Below are positions 51,530-60,568 of a stretch of 64,000 nt of DNA, piece by piece; position 1 is the first letter of the stretch, and every line of letters starts with the position of its first letter. The position numbers were made by a program, and so were the translations under genes. The notes below the pieces were generated by a model that searched no databases, was not told the DNA's origin, and worked only from the letters and a program-made list of their open reading frames with translations. The stretch comes from Sinomonas gamaensis (GTDB lineage Bacteria > Actinomycetota > Actinomycetes > Actinomycetales > Micrococcaceae), in the NCBI RefSeq assembly GCF_005876955.1, contig NZ_SSCL01000004.1, positions 1-64,000 of the forward strand, given 5' to 3'.

Positions 51530-53356
51530 ATGACCATCCTCAGACGTCGAATGGCCGCCATTCTGGCGGTCCTCGCGCTCGCCGGGACAGGCGGCGCCGT
51601 CGCAAGCCCCGCCTTCGCGGAGCCGAGACAAACGAACAAGACGCCCACCGCCGTCGGCTTCGGGGGTGCGGTGAGCACCGTGGATCCCGAGGCCTCGAAC
51701 GCGGCGCTCGAGGTGCTCCGGAAAGGGGGGAACGCCGTCGACGCGGCGGTTGCGGCCGCGGCGACCCTCGGAGTGACCGAACCGTACAGCGCCGGCATCG
51801 GCGGTGGCGGCTACTTCGTCTACTACGACGCGAAGACCCGAACCGTGGGGACGATTGACGGCCGCGAAACGGCGCCCGCGATCATGCCCCATGACGCGTT
51901 CATCGACCCGAAGACGGGCCAACCGTACAACTTCACGCCCCAGCTTGTGACGAGCGGGATCTCCGTGGGCGTTCCTGGAACCGCGGCGACGTGGCAGCGG
52001 GCCCTTGAACGCTGGGGCACCCTGAAGCTCGGCGACGCGCTCAAGCCGGCGATCCAAGTGGCGGACCGTGGCTTCGTCGTCGACGACACGTTCCGTCAGC
52101 AGACCCTCGACAACAAGCTCCGGTTCGAGGCGTTCCCGGCCACCGCGAGTCTGTACCTGCCCGGCGGCGACGCCCCGAAGGTCGGATCGATCTTCCAGAA
52201 CCACGACCTCGCCGCAACGTACCGGCTGCTCGCCAAGGACGGCATTGCCGCGTTCTACAAAGGTCCCCTCGCGCAGGAGATCGCGAGCGTCGTCCAGAAT
52301 CCGCGGACCTCGCCGACCACCACGCTGCCCGTCCCTCCCGGCCACATGACGGCGGCCGACCTCGCGGGTTACACCACCATCGATCGCGCTCCGACCCACG
52401 TGAACTACCGCGGCTATGACGTCTACGGCATGCCCCCGTCCAGCAGCGGCGGCACGACGGTCGGGGAATCGCTCAACATCCTCGACACCTTCAACCTTGC
52501 CGAGATGAACGACGCCGACGCCCTCCACCACTACCTCGAGGCGAGCGCCCTCGCGTTCGCGGACCGCAGCAAGTACGTGGGCGACCCCGCCTTCGTCAAC
52601 GTCCCGACCGCGGCGCTGCTCGACCCGATCTTCGGCAAGGAGCGCGCGTGCTCCATCAATCCGACACAGGCGGCCACGAAGCCCGTCCCGCCGGGCGACG
52701 TGCAGAATTACGACGGCGTTTGCCCGGTTTCAACGGCGGCTTCGGCGCGCGATCTCGACACCGAGAACATTTCGACGACGAACCTGACCGTCGCTGACAA
52801 GTGGGGCAACGTGGTGGAATACACGCTGACGATCGAGCAGACGGGTGGATCCGGCCAGGTGGTGCCAGGGCGCGGATTCCTCCTCAACAACGAGCTCACC
52901 GACTTCTCGGCCGTGTGGAGCGCGACGGATCCCAACCGGATCGAGCCGCTCAAGCGCCCGCGCTCGTCGATGTCGCCCACCATCCTGCTCCAGGACGGCA
53001 AGCCGTTCCTCGCGCTCGGCTCGCCGGGCGGCTCGACGATCATCACAACGGTTCTGCAGACCATCTTCAACCGGATCGACCGCGGGATGGGGATCGAGCA
53101 GGCGATCGCGGCACCGCGTGCGTCACAAAGGAACACCGCGAAGGTCACGGCTGAGCCCGACTTCATCGCGAAGTACGGGAGTCTGCTGACGCCGTACGGG
53201 CATGTGTTCCAACCTTCGGGCGACGCGTTCACCTCAGCGGCCGAGATCGGCGCGGCGACCGCGATCGAGTTCCTGCCCGACGGCCGGACTCTCGCCGCGG
53301 CAGAGCCCGTGAGGAGGGGCGGCGGTTCGGCGATGGTGGTGAAGCCCTCGCCGTAA
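51530..53356 (+). CDS. ggt: gamma-glutamyltransferase
   Basis: 608 residues from ATG 51530, with GGAGG just upstream. A Sec signal peptide (LRRRMAAILAVLALAGTGGA, then ASPAFA) directs it outside. The large subunit has VLRKGGNAVDAAVAAAATLG and GIGGGGYFVYYDAKT; self-cleavage should occur before the Thr in ISTTNLTVADKWGNVV, giving the small subunit with SSGGTT-type and GGSTIITTV motifs. It hydrolyses or transfers the gamma-glutamyl group of glutathione and peptides. Monocistronic. Confidence 0.93.
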   Translation: MTILRRRMAAILAVLALAGTGGAVASPAFAEPRQTNKTPTAVGFGGAVSTVDPEASNAALEVLRKGGNAVDAAVAAAATLGVTEPYSAGIGGGGYFVYYDAKTRTVGTIDGRETAPAIMPHDAFIDPKTGQPYNFTPQLVTSGISVGVPGTAATWQRALERWGTLKLGDALKPAIQVADRGFVVDDTFRQQTLDNKLRFEAFPATASLYLPGGDAPKVGSIFQNHDLAATYRLLAKDGIAAFYKGPLAQEIASVVQNPRTSPTTTLPVPPGHMTAADLAGYTTIDRAPTHVNYRGYDVYGMPPSSSGGTTVGESLNILDTFNLAEMNDADALHHYLEASALAFADRSKYVGDPAFVNVPTAALLDPIFGKERACSINPTQAATKPVPPGDVQNYDGVCPVSTAASARDLDTENISTTNLTVADKWGNVVEYTLTIEQTGGSGQVVPGRGFLLNNELTDFSAVWSATDPNRIEPLKRPRSSMSPTILLQDGKPFLALGSPGGSTIITTVLQTIFNRIDRGMGIEQAIAAPRASQRNTAKVTAEPDFIAKYGSLLTPYGHVFQPSGDAFTSAAEIGAATAIEFLPDGRTLAAAEPVRRGGGSAMVVKPSP

Positions 53357-53398
53357 CCCCGGCGGGTCGGAATTCGCGCAACTCTAGCGGGAGGAGCC

Positions 53399-54874
53399 CT
53401 AGGCGTCCGCCCGCCGGCCGTCGACGAGGCGGCTCACCCCGAGCGGGTTGTCGTCGCGCAGAGCCTCCGGAAGGAGATGCTGCGGGAAGCCCTGATACGC
53501 GACGGGACGGAGGAAGCGCTCGATCGCCGCCGTGCCCACCGAGGTCGAGCCCACGGCGGTCGTCGCAGGGTACGGCCCGCCGTGCTGCTGCGCGTACGTC
53601 ACCGAGACGCCGGTGGGCCACTGATTCCACAGCACCCGGCCGGCCTTGCGCGAGAGCACCTCGACCAGGGCGGCCACGTCGCAGGTGTCGGTCCCCTGAA
53701 TTGTCGCCGTGAGCTGCCCCTCGAAGGACTCGGCGAGCGGCACGAGCTGGGACTCGCCGTCGTACTCCACCACGACGGCGGTGGGACCGAAGCACTCCGT
53801 CTGCAGCGCGTGGGGCTCGGCAAGCATGTCCGCGGCGGTGGTCAGGAGAAGTGTCGGCGTCGGCGGGTCGGCAAGGGGCGCGCTGCCTTGGGCGAGAACG
53901 CTCAGACGAGGGTTGCGCTCAAGGGCCCCGAGCACCTCGACGTAACCGTTCTGGATTCGGTCGTTGAGCAGCGGCGCGGCGTCGGGCAGGGCGGCCTGGC
54001 GGAGAGCCCCGACGAGGCCCGAGCCCGCAGGGACGAACAGCGTCCCGGGCTTCGTGCAGAACTGTCCGGCGCCGAGCGTGAACGACGAGACGAACCCCTT
54101 CGCGATCTCCCCGCCGCGCGCGGCGGCCGCGGCCTCGGTCACGAAAACCGGGTTGTTGCTGCCGAGCTCGCCGTAGAACGGGATGGGCTCAGGGCGCGAG
54201 CTCGCGATGTCGAACAGGGCGCGGCCGCCGGGGATCGAGCCGGTGAACGAGCCCGCCTTGACCCGAGGATCCTTGAGCGCCGCCGAACCCGCGGCCGTGC
54301 CCACGAGGAGCGCGAAAGTCCCTTGGGGCGCGCCGGCTTCGGCGAGGGCAGAGGAGACGACGTCGGCCGTGAGCTTGGAGAGCCGGAGGTGGCCCGAGTG
54401 CGCCTTGAGCAGCACCGGGCAGCCTGCGGCGAGAGCCGAGGCTGTGTCCCCGCCCGCGACCGAGAAGGCGAACGGGAAGTTGCTCGCCGCGAAGACGACG
54501 ACCGGCCCGAGCGGGATCCGCACGCGGCGCAGGTCGGGGCGGGGAGCTCCCATGGGCCACTCGGGGTCCGCGTGGTCGATCCGCGCGTCGAGGTAGCCGC
54601 CGTCCCGCAGGACCTCGGCGAAGAGGCGGAGCTGGAAGGTGGTCCGCTGGAGTTCCCCGCGAAGCCGGCCCTCGGCGAGGTGCGTCTCGGTCTGGGCCAC
54701 GGGCACGAGGTCGTCGGCCGCGGCGTCGACGGCGTCGGCGACGGCTTCGAGGAGCCGGGCGCGCTCGCCGGGCCGGAGCGCGGCGAGTGGCCCGGCCGCG
54801 CTGTGGGCAGCGCTGAGGACGGCCTCGAGCTCTGTTTCGGCAGTCGGGGGCAGGACGGAGGACAGGACCGTCAT
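53399..54874 (-). CDS. 2-oxoglutarate semialdehyde dehydrogenase
   Basis: 491 residues, ALDH superfamily. Catalytic Asn in FAASNFPFAFS, Glu in PFYGELGSNNP and Cys in GAGQFCTKPG; this combination is typical of the alpha-ketoglutarate semialdehyde dehydrogenase branch. In this locus it performs the last step of hydroxyproline breakdown, making 2-oxoglutarate with NAD(P)+. It is the last gene of the operon, 21 bases after the dehydrogenase alpha subunit, and is convergent with ggt across 42 bases. Confidence 0.9.
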   Translation of the reverse strand: MTVLSSVLPPTAETELEAVLSAAHSAAGPLAALRPGERARLLEAVADAVDAAADDLVPVAQTETHLAEGRLRGELQRTTFQLRLFAEVLRDGGYLDARIDHADPEWPMGAPRPDLRRVRIPLGPVVVFAASNFPFAFSVAGGDTASALAAGCPVLLKAHSGHLRLSKLTADVVSSALAEAGAPQGTFALLVGTAAGSAALKDPRVKAGSFTGSIPGGRALFDIASSRPEPIPFYGELGSNNPVFVTEAAAAARGGEIAKGFVSSFTLGAGQFCTKPGTLFVPAGSGLVGALRQAALPDAAPLLNDRIQNGYVEVLGALERNPRLSVLAQGSAPLADPPTPTLLLTTAADMLAEPHALQTECFGPTAVVVEYDGESQLVPLAESFEGQLTATIQGTDTCDVAALVEVLSRKAGRVLWNQWPTGVSVTYAQQHGGPYPATTAVGSTSVGTAAIERFLRPVAYQGFPQHLLPEALRDDNPLGVSRLVDGRRADA

Positions 54875-54895
54875 GGTGCATTCCTTTCGACGGGG

Positions 54896-56389
54896 TCAGT
54901 AGTCGGCATCGTTGAGCGCGGCGAGTTCGCCGATACTCACGGGCGCGGCGAGGGGCCGCTTGGCCGAGGCCGCAAGGGAGGGCTCTGAGGGGTGCGAGTT
55001 GCCGGCGGCAAGGCAGGACGCCGCGAAGCCGCACACGCGCCCCTGGCACCACCCCATGCCGGCACGCGTGAACGACTTGAGGCTCCGTGAATCCGCGGCA
55101 CCGAGCTCGCTCCGCGCGGCGGTGATCTCGCCCGCCGTCACCTCTTCGCACCGGCAGACGGTGGTCTCGGGCGTGAGCCATTCGGACCACGCCGCGGGGA
55201 CCGGGTGGGCCTGGTGCATCGCGCGGGCGAAACGGCGGTGGCGCTCCGCGCGGGCAGCTGCCTTGGGCGGCAGGATGGCGGACGACGGCGGAGCTCCCGT
55301 GCCGTCCGCAGCCGCGCCTCCCGCGGCGAGCCCTTCGAGCACGGCGAGTGCGGCCCCACCGACACCGGTGACCTCGCCGGCGAGGAAGAGCCCGGGGACG
55401 CTCGACTCCTGGCGCGAGTCGACGACGCCGACCAGCGAGCCGTCGGCGTCGATCCGGGTCGCGACGCCCAATGACACGGGAAGCTCGAGCTGCGGCGTGA
55501 AGCCCCAGCCGAATCCCACCACGTCGACGTCGTCGTAGACCCTTTCCGACCCGGGCCGCACGCGGCCGGCCGAGTCCACGCGGGCGGTGCGCACGGCGTG
55601 GGCCCGATTTTCGCCCAGGACTTCAGTGACAACGCTCCTCGTGCGATACGGGATGCGGTGCCGGGCGAACGTCGCCGCGTATCCCGCCCCTTCGAGTGCC
55701 TTCTCGGGTACGCCAACTGCCGCTCGAAGATGCGGCAGCCACGCCGACGGCGCCGAGGCCTCGAGTACGGCGACAACCGTGCCGCCCGCCTCGGCGATGC
55801 CCGCGGCCACGGGGAGCAGGAACGGGCCAGTGCCGGCGATGACGAAGCGCCGCCCCGGCAGTGAACCATTGGCCTTGATGAATGCCTGAATTCCGCCGGC
55901 CGCCATGACCCCGGGCAGATCCCAACCGGGGACGGGGAGCTGGCGGTCATAGCCGCCCGTGCACAGCACGAGGCGGCGACCCCTCACTGCAACAGGGGTG
56001 GGGGACGCCAGGGTGGGGGTCGCTACGGGGGTGGGGGACGCCAGGGTGGGGGTCGTGCGGAGGGTGAAGCCGTCGTCGTGCTTCTGTGCCATCCACACAG
56101 AGCGGCCGGGGAGGTATGTGATCGCTCCGCGGGTGCGGGCCGCGTCGAACCGGGAACGGAGATCGAGGTACACGTCCCAGTCGTGATGACCCCGGCCATC
56201 GGGGTCCGGAATGACGGTCTCGGGCCGGTGCCGCCAATACTGCCCGCCCGGCTGCGCGGCGGAGTCCACGACGGCGACGCTCGCCCCGGCTTCCGCCGCC
56301 GCCACAGCTGCGGCCAGACCGGCGGGGCCCGCGCCGACGACGGCGACGTCGGCCCAGAAGATGTCCACCTGAACGACGTGCTCGGTCAC
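54896..56389 (-). CDS. D-hydroxyproline dehydrogenase, alpha subunit
   Basis: 497 residues, GTG 56389. FAD/NAD(P)-binding flavoprotein: dinucleotide motif DVAVVGAGPAGLAAAVAAAE, second nucleotide motif FVIAGTGPFLLPVAAG, and a C-terminal BFD-like [2Fe-2S] domain with TVCRCEEVTAGEI and GMGWCQGRVCGF. This is the alpha subunit architecture of the heteromeric hydroxyproline/opine/sarcosine oxidases. The start overlaps the gamma subunit stop (GTGA). Around residues 105-130 there are two copies of an 11-residue TLASPTPVA-containing repeat, a local expansion not expected in the family. Confidence 0.88.
   Translation of the reverse strand: MTEHVVQVDIFWADVAVVGAGPAGLAAAVAAAEAGASVAVVDSAAQPGGQYWRHRPETVIPDPDGRGHHDWDVYLDLRSRFDAARTRGAITYLPGRSVWMAQKHDDGFTLRTTPTLASPTPVATPTLASPTPVAVRGRRLVLCTGGYDRQLPVPGWDLPGVMAAGGIQAFIKANGSLPGRRFVIAGTGPFLLPVAAGIAEAGGTVVAVLEASAPSAWLPHLRAAVGVPEKALEGAGYAATFARHRIPYRTRSVVTEVLGENRAHAVRTARVDSAGRVRPGSERVYDDVDVVGFGWGFTPQLELPVSLGVATRIDADGSLVGVVDSRQESSVPGLFLAGEVTGVGGAALAVLEGLAAGGAAADGTGAPPSSAILPPKAAARAERHRRFARAMHQAHPVPAAWSEWLTPETTVCRCEEVTAGEITAARSELGAADSRSLKSFTRAGMGWCQGRVCGFAASCLAAGNSHPSEPSLAASAKRPLAAPVSIGELAALNDADY
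55988..56062. repeat. 33-bp in-frame repeat inside the alpha subunit gene
   Basis: Two copies with a 33-base period, each containing GTGGGGGACGCCAGGGTGG, encode TLASPTPVATP and TLASPTPVAVR on the minus strand. Confidence 0.8.
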
Positions 56390-56652
56390 GTGCGGTCTCC
56401 TTCGAGAGGTTCGACGCCGTCGACCACCATGCCGTCGCGCACTTCGGCGAGACACGCGCGCTGGTTTGCGTCGCCGTCGACCGTCACGAGGCAGTCGAAG
56501 CACACGCCGATGCCGCAGAAGAGGCCGCGCGGGCGGCCCCCCTTGCGGGTCGAGCGCCAGGCGGTGAACCCGTTGGAGGTCAGGGCCGCGCCGACGCTTT
56601 GGCCGGCGCTCGCCTCGAGGGGGCGGCCGTTGAAGGTGAAGGAGATGCTCAT
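56386..56652 (-). CDS. D-hydroxyproline dehydrogenase, gamma subunit (2Fe-2S)
   Basis: 88 residues from ATG 56652. Ferredoxin-like [2Fe-2S] protein (Fer2_4 type) with cysteines in GLFCGIGVCFDCLVTVDGD and QRACLAEV. It corresponds to the small subunit of the heteromeric dehydrogenase and carries electrons between flavins. The start overlaps the beta subunit stop and the stop overlaps the alpha subunit start, four bases each. Confidence 0.9.
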   Translation of the reverse strand: MSISFTFNGRPLEASAGQSVGAALTSNGFTAWRSTRKGGRPRGLFCGIGVCFDCLVTVDGDANQRACLAEVRDGMVVDGVEPLEGDRT

Positions 56653-57800
56653 GCGTACGCCTCTGCGAATCGGGCGGGGGAGAAGGGGGCGAGATCGAGG
56701 TCCGGAGCCTGGCCCGCGAGGGCTTGGGCGAGGAGCTTGCCGGTGCCGGCCGAGAGGCCGATCCCGGCGCCCTCGTGGCCGGCCGCGTGCCACAGGCCCG
56801 GGGCGCGCTCGTCATGGCCGATCACCGGCAGATGGTCGGGGCAGTAGGGCCGGAAGCCGTGGTAGTGGCGAATCGCCTTGACCTCGGCGAGGAAGGGGAA
56901 CAGCGCTACTGCGTTCCGGGCGAGACGGGCCAGGGCCTCCGTGCTCACGGAGCGATCGAACCCCACGCGCTCGCGGGTCGAGCCGATCAGAATGGTGCCG
57001 CTCGGCGTGCCCTCGACAACCGGCGAGGCCTGCAGGCCGGCGTCCGAACTCCCCACGTTGTCGATGTACTCGGCCGCGTACACCTTGTGGTGGACCATGG
57101 GCGGGAGGGGTTCCGTGACCATGACGAAGCCGCGCCGCGGCATCACCGGCACCTCGACCCCGGCCAGGGCGGCCAGCTCTCCGGCCCACGTGCCGGTGCA
57201 GTTGACGACGGCCGACGCCGGGAAGTCGCCGCGCGCGGTCCGCACACCGGTCACGCGGCCGCCGGAGCGGAGGAACCCCGTGACCGGAGTGTCGGCGTGG
57301 AACGTGGCGCCGGCGGCGACGGCAAGCCGCACGAGCTGGGCCGCGACGAGCATCGGCTGAACCTGGCAGTCCTCGGGATAGTAGGCGCCCCCGAGGGCTT
57401 CGTGGGTGATGTGGGGCTCCGCGCTGCGAAGGGCGTCCCGGTCGAGTTCCTCGACCTGGACCCCGAAGTCCTTCTGAACTGCCATGACCCGGTGGAGCGA
57501 GGCGAGGCTGCTCTCGTGGGAGGCGACGATGATTCCGCCCTTGCGCTCGAACTCCCAGAGGCGCTCATGGTCCGCCAGGTCGCGCTGCCAGACGCTGAGC
57601 GAATAGCGGGTGAGCTCGAGTTCCGGCCCGAGCTCCTTGTCGGAGACGAGGATGTTGCCTTCGCAGGCGGACGAGGTGCCGCTGGCGGGCAGGCCCTTGT
57701 CGAGAACGGTGACGCGGAGGCCCTGCCGGGCGGCGAAGTAGGCGGTGGCTGCGCCCATCACTCCCGCGCCCACGACCACGACGTCGCTGGGTGGGTTCAT
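56649..57800 (-). CDS. D-hydroxyproline dehydrogenase, beta subunit (DAO family)
   Basis: 383 residues, FAD-dependent amino acid oxidase family. FAD motif VVVVGAGVMGAATAYFAARQ at the start, then GTSSACEGNILVSDKE and the C-terminal RPYCPDHLPVIGHDERAPGL with GHEGAGIGLSAGTGKLLA. It oxidises cis-4-hydroxy-D-proline to pyrroline-4-hydroxy-2-carboxylate. ATG 57800 overlaps the GntR stop by four bases. Confidence 0.9.
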   Translation of the reverse strand: MNPPSDVVVVGAGVMGAATAYFAARQGLRVTVLDKGLPASGTSSACEGNILVSDKELGPELELTRYSLSVWQRDLADHERLWEFERKGGIIVASHESSLASLHRVMAVQKDFGVQVEELDRDALRSAEPHITHEALGGAYYPEDCQVQPMLVAAQLVRLAVAAGATFHADTPVTGFLRSGGRVTGVRTARGDFPASAVVNCTGTWAGELAALAGVEVPVMPRRGFVMVTEPLPPMVHHKVYAAEYIDNVGSSDAGLQASPVVEGTPSGTILIGSTRERVGFDRSVSTEALARLARNAVALFPFLAEVKAIRHYHGFRPYCPDHLPVIGHDERAPGLWHAAGHEGAGIGLSAGTGKLLAQALAGQAPDLDLAPFSPARFAEAYA

Positions 57801-58495
57801 TCCTTCTCCTGGGGTGGTGGCTCCTGCTCGCCCGTGGCCCAGAGGCCGCGGGCGTGGCTGATGTGGCGGCGCATGAGGGCGAGCGAGGCTTGGCTGTCGC
57901 CGGCTTCGAGCAGGTCGAGCAGCTCATGGTGCTCTTGGGCGGAGTCGGCGAGGCGGTTTGATTCGCTCAGGCTCTTGAGCCCATACATGCGGGTCTTCAT
58001 GCGGAGGCTCGTGGCGAGGGCCACGAGCTGATCGTTGCCGGCATAGCGGAGGACCTCGGCGTGGAAGTCGCGGTCGGCGGCCAGATAGGCGGCGAGGTCG
58101 CCCTCGCGCGCGGCGGCGACGATCGCGTCCGCCATGGCGCGGAGGGCCGTGATGCCCTGCGCCGGGATGGTCCCGGCAACCTCGCCGACCACCGGGGGCT
58201 CGAGCAGCAGGCGGATCTGAGTGATCTCGTCGAGCTCCCGATCGCTCATCCGAGTGACCCGGAAGCCCTTGTTCTTCACGGTCTCCACGAGCCCTTCGCG
58301 GGCCAGATCCATCATCGCCTCGCGCACGGGGGTCGCGGACACGCCGAACGCCGCGCCGAGAGCGGGCGCCGAATACAGCGTCCCTTCCTCGAGCGAGCCT
58401 GCGATGATCGCTGCGCGGAGGGATTCGGTCACGGATTCGCGCAGGCTCCGCTGGGGGCCGAGCGGGGCGATTGGGAGGTTGTTGCTGGCTGCCAC
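57797..58495 (-). CDS. GntR-family regulator (FCD) of hydroxyproline genes
   Basis: 232 residues. GTG 58495 is chosen because AAGGAG lies eight bases upstream; a TTG at 58522 is open but has no SD. Winged helix at about 15-80 (APALGAAFGVSATPVREAMM, then LVETVKNKGFRVT) and FCD domain at about 90-215 (DRDFHAEVLRYAG, HHELLDLLEAG). Placed inside the catabolic operon, it most likely represses it until hydroxyproline or an intermediate binds. A palindrome at 61492-61511 is a candidate site. Confidence 0.87.
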   Translation of the reverse strand: MAASNNLPIAPLGPQRSLRESVTESLRAAIIAGSLEEGTLYSAPALGAAFGVSATPVREAMMDLAREGLVETVKNKGFRVTRMSDRELDEITQIRLLLEPPVVGEVAGTIPAQGITALRAMADAIVAAAREGDLAAYLAADRDFHAEVLRYAGNDQLVALATSLRMKTRMYGLKSLSESNRLADSAQEHHELLDLLEAGDSQASLALMRRHISHARGLWATGEQEPPPQEKE

Positions 58496-58518
58496 GGCGG
58501 ACACTCCTTGGACGGGCG

Positions 58519-59478
58519 TCAATGTCTCGTGCCCCCTTCATACACCAAGGCCGCCGTGACGAGGTCCTCCCAGGCCATGCCGACTCCCGCGTACAGGCAG
58601 GGACGCCCCGGGGTCCTCACGAACTCGCCCCGCACGAGCTCCCTCAGATTCGCGGGGCGTATCGCCTCCCATTCCTCAGCGCTCCGCGCCGGGATGAGGT
58701 CACCGGCCTCGCGGAGGGCGGAGGCCCGGCCTTCGACGACGACATCGCTGCGCAGCACGAGCGTCGCGTCGACTTCGCGCGCGTCGAGTCCGTGCTGCCC
58801 AACGGCGGCGACCACCGCGTTGGGGGCCACGAGTCCGCCGTCGAACAGCGGGGTCGACGACGAGGTGGTGCACAGCACGACGTCTGCCGCCGGCACCTCC
58901 TCGACCGTCCCCTCCCGGGCGTCGATCCCCTCCGCGGCGAGCGTCGCGAGGAGCCCGCGGACCCTCTCGCGACGGCGGCCGACGACGGCGAAGCTCGCCC
59001 CGGGCAGGAGCGCGTGCGCCGCCCGAACGTGGTTGAGCGCCTGGACGCCGGCGCCGAACACGAGCACGTGCGGGGACGGGGACACCCCGCCCGGCCCCGC
59101 GGCGAGGATTCGGGTCACGGCGAGCAGCGTCGTCGCGGGGGTGCGGATTGCCGTGAGCTCGGTGCCGTCCAGAACGGCGACCGGGGCCAGGGTGTCCGAG
59201 TCCACGAGGAGGTAGACGCCCTGGATCTTCTCGAGGCCACGGGCGGGGTTGCCCGGTGCCACGGTGAGGGCCTTGATCCCGCTGTACGCCGCACCGACCG
59301 CCGGCATGATCAGGAACTCGCCGGCGGGCGCCGGGCTGAACAGCCGCGGACTGTCCTCCTCGGGGTCCACCCCGTCAAGGAGGGCGCGCTCCAAAGCGGC
59401 GACCGCCGTCGTCCATGGAGCCGCCGCCCGCACGGCCGCGGCATCGAGGTAGGGGAGTGCTGTGCTGGCGAGGGTCAC
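58519..59478 (-). CDS. ornithine cyclodeaminase/mu-crystallin family protein
   Basis: 319 residues, GTG start overlapping the epimerase stop. Rossmann motif HVLVFGAGVQALNHVRAAHAL (about 138-158), KALTVAPGNPARGL and QGVYLLVDSDTLAPVAVLDG are family features. In hydroxyproline and proline-analogue loci these proteins act as pyrroline-2-carboxylate reductases; that role is inferred here and would let the cell also use trans-3-hydroxyproline-type intermediates. Confidence 0.85.
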   Translation of the reverse strand: MTLASTALPYLDAAAVRAAAPWTTAVAALERALLDGVDPEEDSPRLFSPAPAGEFLIMPAVGAAYSGIKALTVAPGNPARGLEKIQGVYLLVDSDTLAPVAVLDGTELTAIRTPATTLLAVTRILAAGPGGVSPSPHVLVFGAGVQALNHVRAAHALLPGASFAVVGRRRERVRGLLATLAAEGIDAREGTVEEVPAADVVLCTTSSSTPLFDGGLVAPNAVVAAVGQHGLDAREVDATLVLRSDVVVEGRASALREAGDLIPARSAEEWEAIRPANLRELVRGEFVRTPGRPCLYAGVGMAWEDLVTAALVYEGGTRH

Positions 59479-60476
59479 AGCAGGAACCCCGCGGGGAAAG
59501 GATCAGTCGGGTCCAGGAAGTACTGCGCGGTGCCCGTGACCCACGCGCGGCCCGTGACCGTCGGAACGACTGCGGGCCGGCCCGCAACCTCGGTCTCCTC
59601 GACCAGCCGCCCGATGAAGCGCGAGCCGATGTAGGACTCGTTGACGAAGTCCGTCTCAAGCGCAAGCTCGCCGCGCGCGTGCAGCTGGGCCATCCGCGCA
59701 CTCGTCCCGGTGCCGCACGGGGAGCGGTCGAACCACCCCGGGTGGATGGCCATCGCATGCCGCGAGAGCTGCGCCGTCGAGCCGGGCGCCTTCAGGTACA
59801 CGTGGTGGCATCCGCGGATGTCGCTGCGCTCGGGGTGGACAGGCTCGCCGTCGGCATTGATCGCGTCCATGATCGCGAGCCCGGCCTTGAGGAGATCGTC
59901 CTTGCGCGAGCGCTCGAACGGGAGGCCGAGCGCCTCGAGGTCGACGATCGCGTAGAAGTTCCCGCCGAAGGCGAGATCGTAGGCCACGGAACCGTAGCCC
60001 GGAACCTCGACGGCGGCGTCGAGCCGTTCCGCGAACGAGGGCACGTTCCGGATCGTGACCGACTCCGCGTGGCCGTCCTTGACGGCGACTTCCGCGATGA
60101 CGAGGCCGGCGGGGGTGTCGAGCCGCACTGTGGTGACCGGCTCGACCACCTCCACCATTCCGGTCTCCACCAGGACCGTCGCCACCCCGATCGTCCCGTG
60201 CCCGCACATGGGCAGCAGGCCCGAGACCTCGATGTAGAGGACGCCGAAGTCCGCATCGGGGCGCGTCGATGGCTGGAGGATCGCTCCGCTCATCGACGCG
60301 TGCCCGCGGGGCTCATACATGAGCAGAGTCCGGATCCAGTCGCTGTTCTCCATGAACCACAACCGGCGTTCGGCCATGCTTGCCCCGGGAATCGTGCCGA
60401 TTCCTCCTGTGATCACTCGGGTCGGCATGCCCTCGGTGTGGGAGTCGACGGCGTGGAAGATCCGGCTCGTTCTCAT
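59475..60476 (-). CDS. 4-hydroxyproline 2-epimerase
   Basis: 333 residues from ATG 60476, with GAGGAG six bases upstream. Proline racemase family: the two catalytic cysteines are both present, Cys91 in LLPMCGHGTIG and Cys254 in DRSPCGTGTSA, which separates it from dehydratase members that carry Ser or Thr at one site. It converts trans-4-hydroxy-L-proline to cis-4-hydroxy-D-proline. It overlaps the downstream gene by four bases. A long hairpin lies between it and the deaminase gene. Confidence 0.92.
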   Translation of the reverse strand: MRTSRIFHAVDSHTEGMPTRVITGGIGTIPGASMAERRLWFMENSDWIRTLLMYEPRGHASMSGAILQPSTRPDADFGVLYIEVSGLLPMCGHGTIGVATVLVETGMVEVVEPVTTVRLDTPAGLVIAEVAVKDGHAESVTIRNVPSFAERLDAAVEVPGYGSVAYDLAFGGNFYAIVDLEALGLPFERSRKDDLLKAGLAIMDAINADGEPVHPERSDIRGCHHVYLKAPGSTAQLSRHAMAIHPGWFDRSPCGTGTSARMAQLHARGELALETDFVNESYIGSRFIGRLVEETEVAGRPAVVPTVTGRAWVTGTAQYFLDPTDPFPAGFLL

Positions 60477-60497
60477 GCTGCTCTCCTCAATCAGGAC

Positions 60498-60559
60498 CAT
60501 CGACTGCTCCATAACTGTCGTTTTGGACGCTGATAACGACAGTTACGGAGCAATCGATG
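60498..60559 (-). other. 25-bp RNA hairpin inside the hydroxyproline operon
   Basis: Arms 60498-60522 and 60535-60559 are inverted repeats with a 12-base loop. On the minus-strand transcript all 25 positions pair, two of them as G-U; on the other strand those two would be C-A mismatches. It lies between the deaminase stop (60569) and the epimerase SD, so it is transcribed. No T run follows. Confidence 0.75.
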
Positions 60560-60568
60560 AACGGGTGG

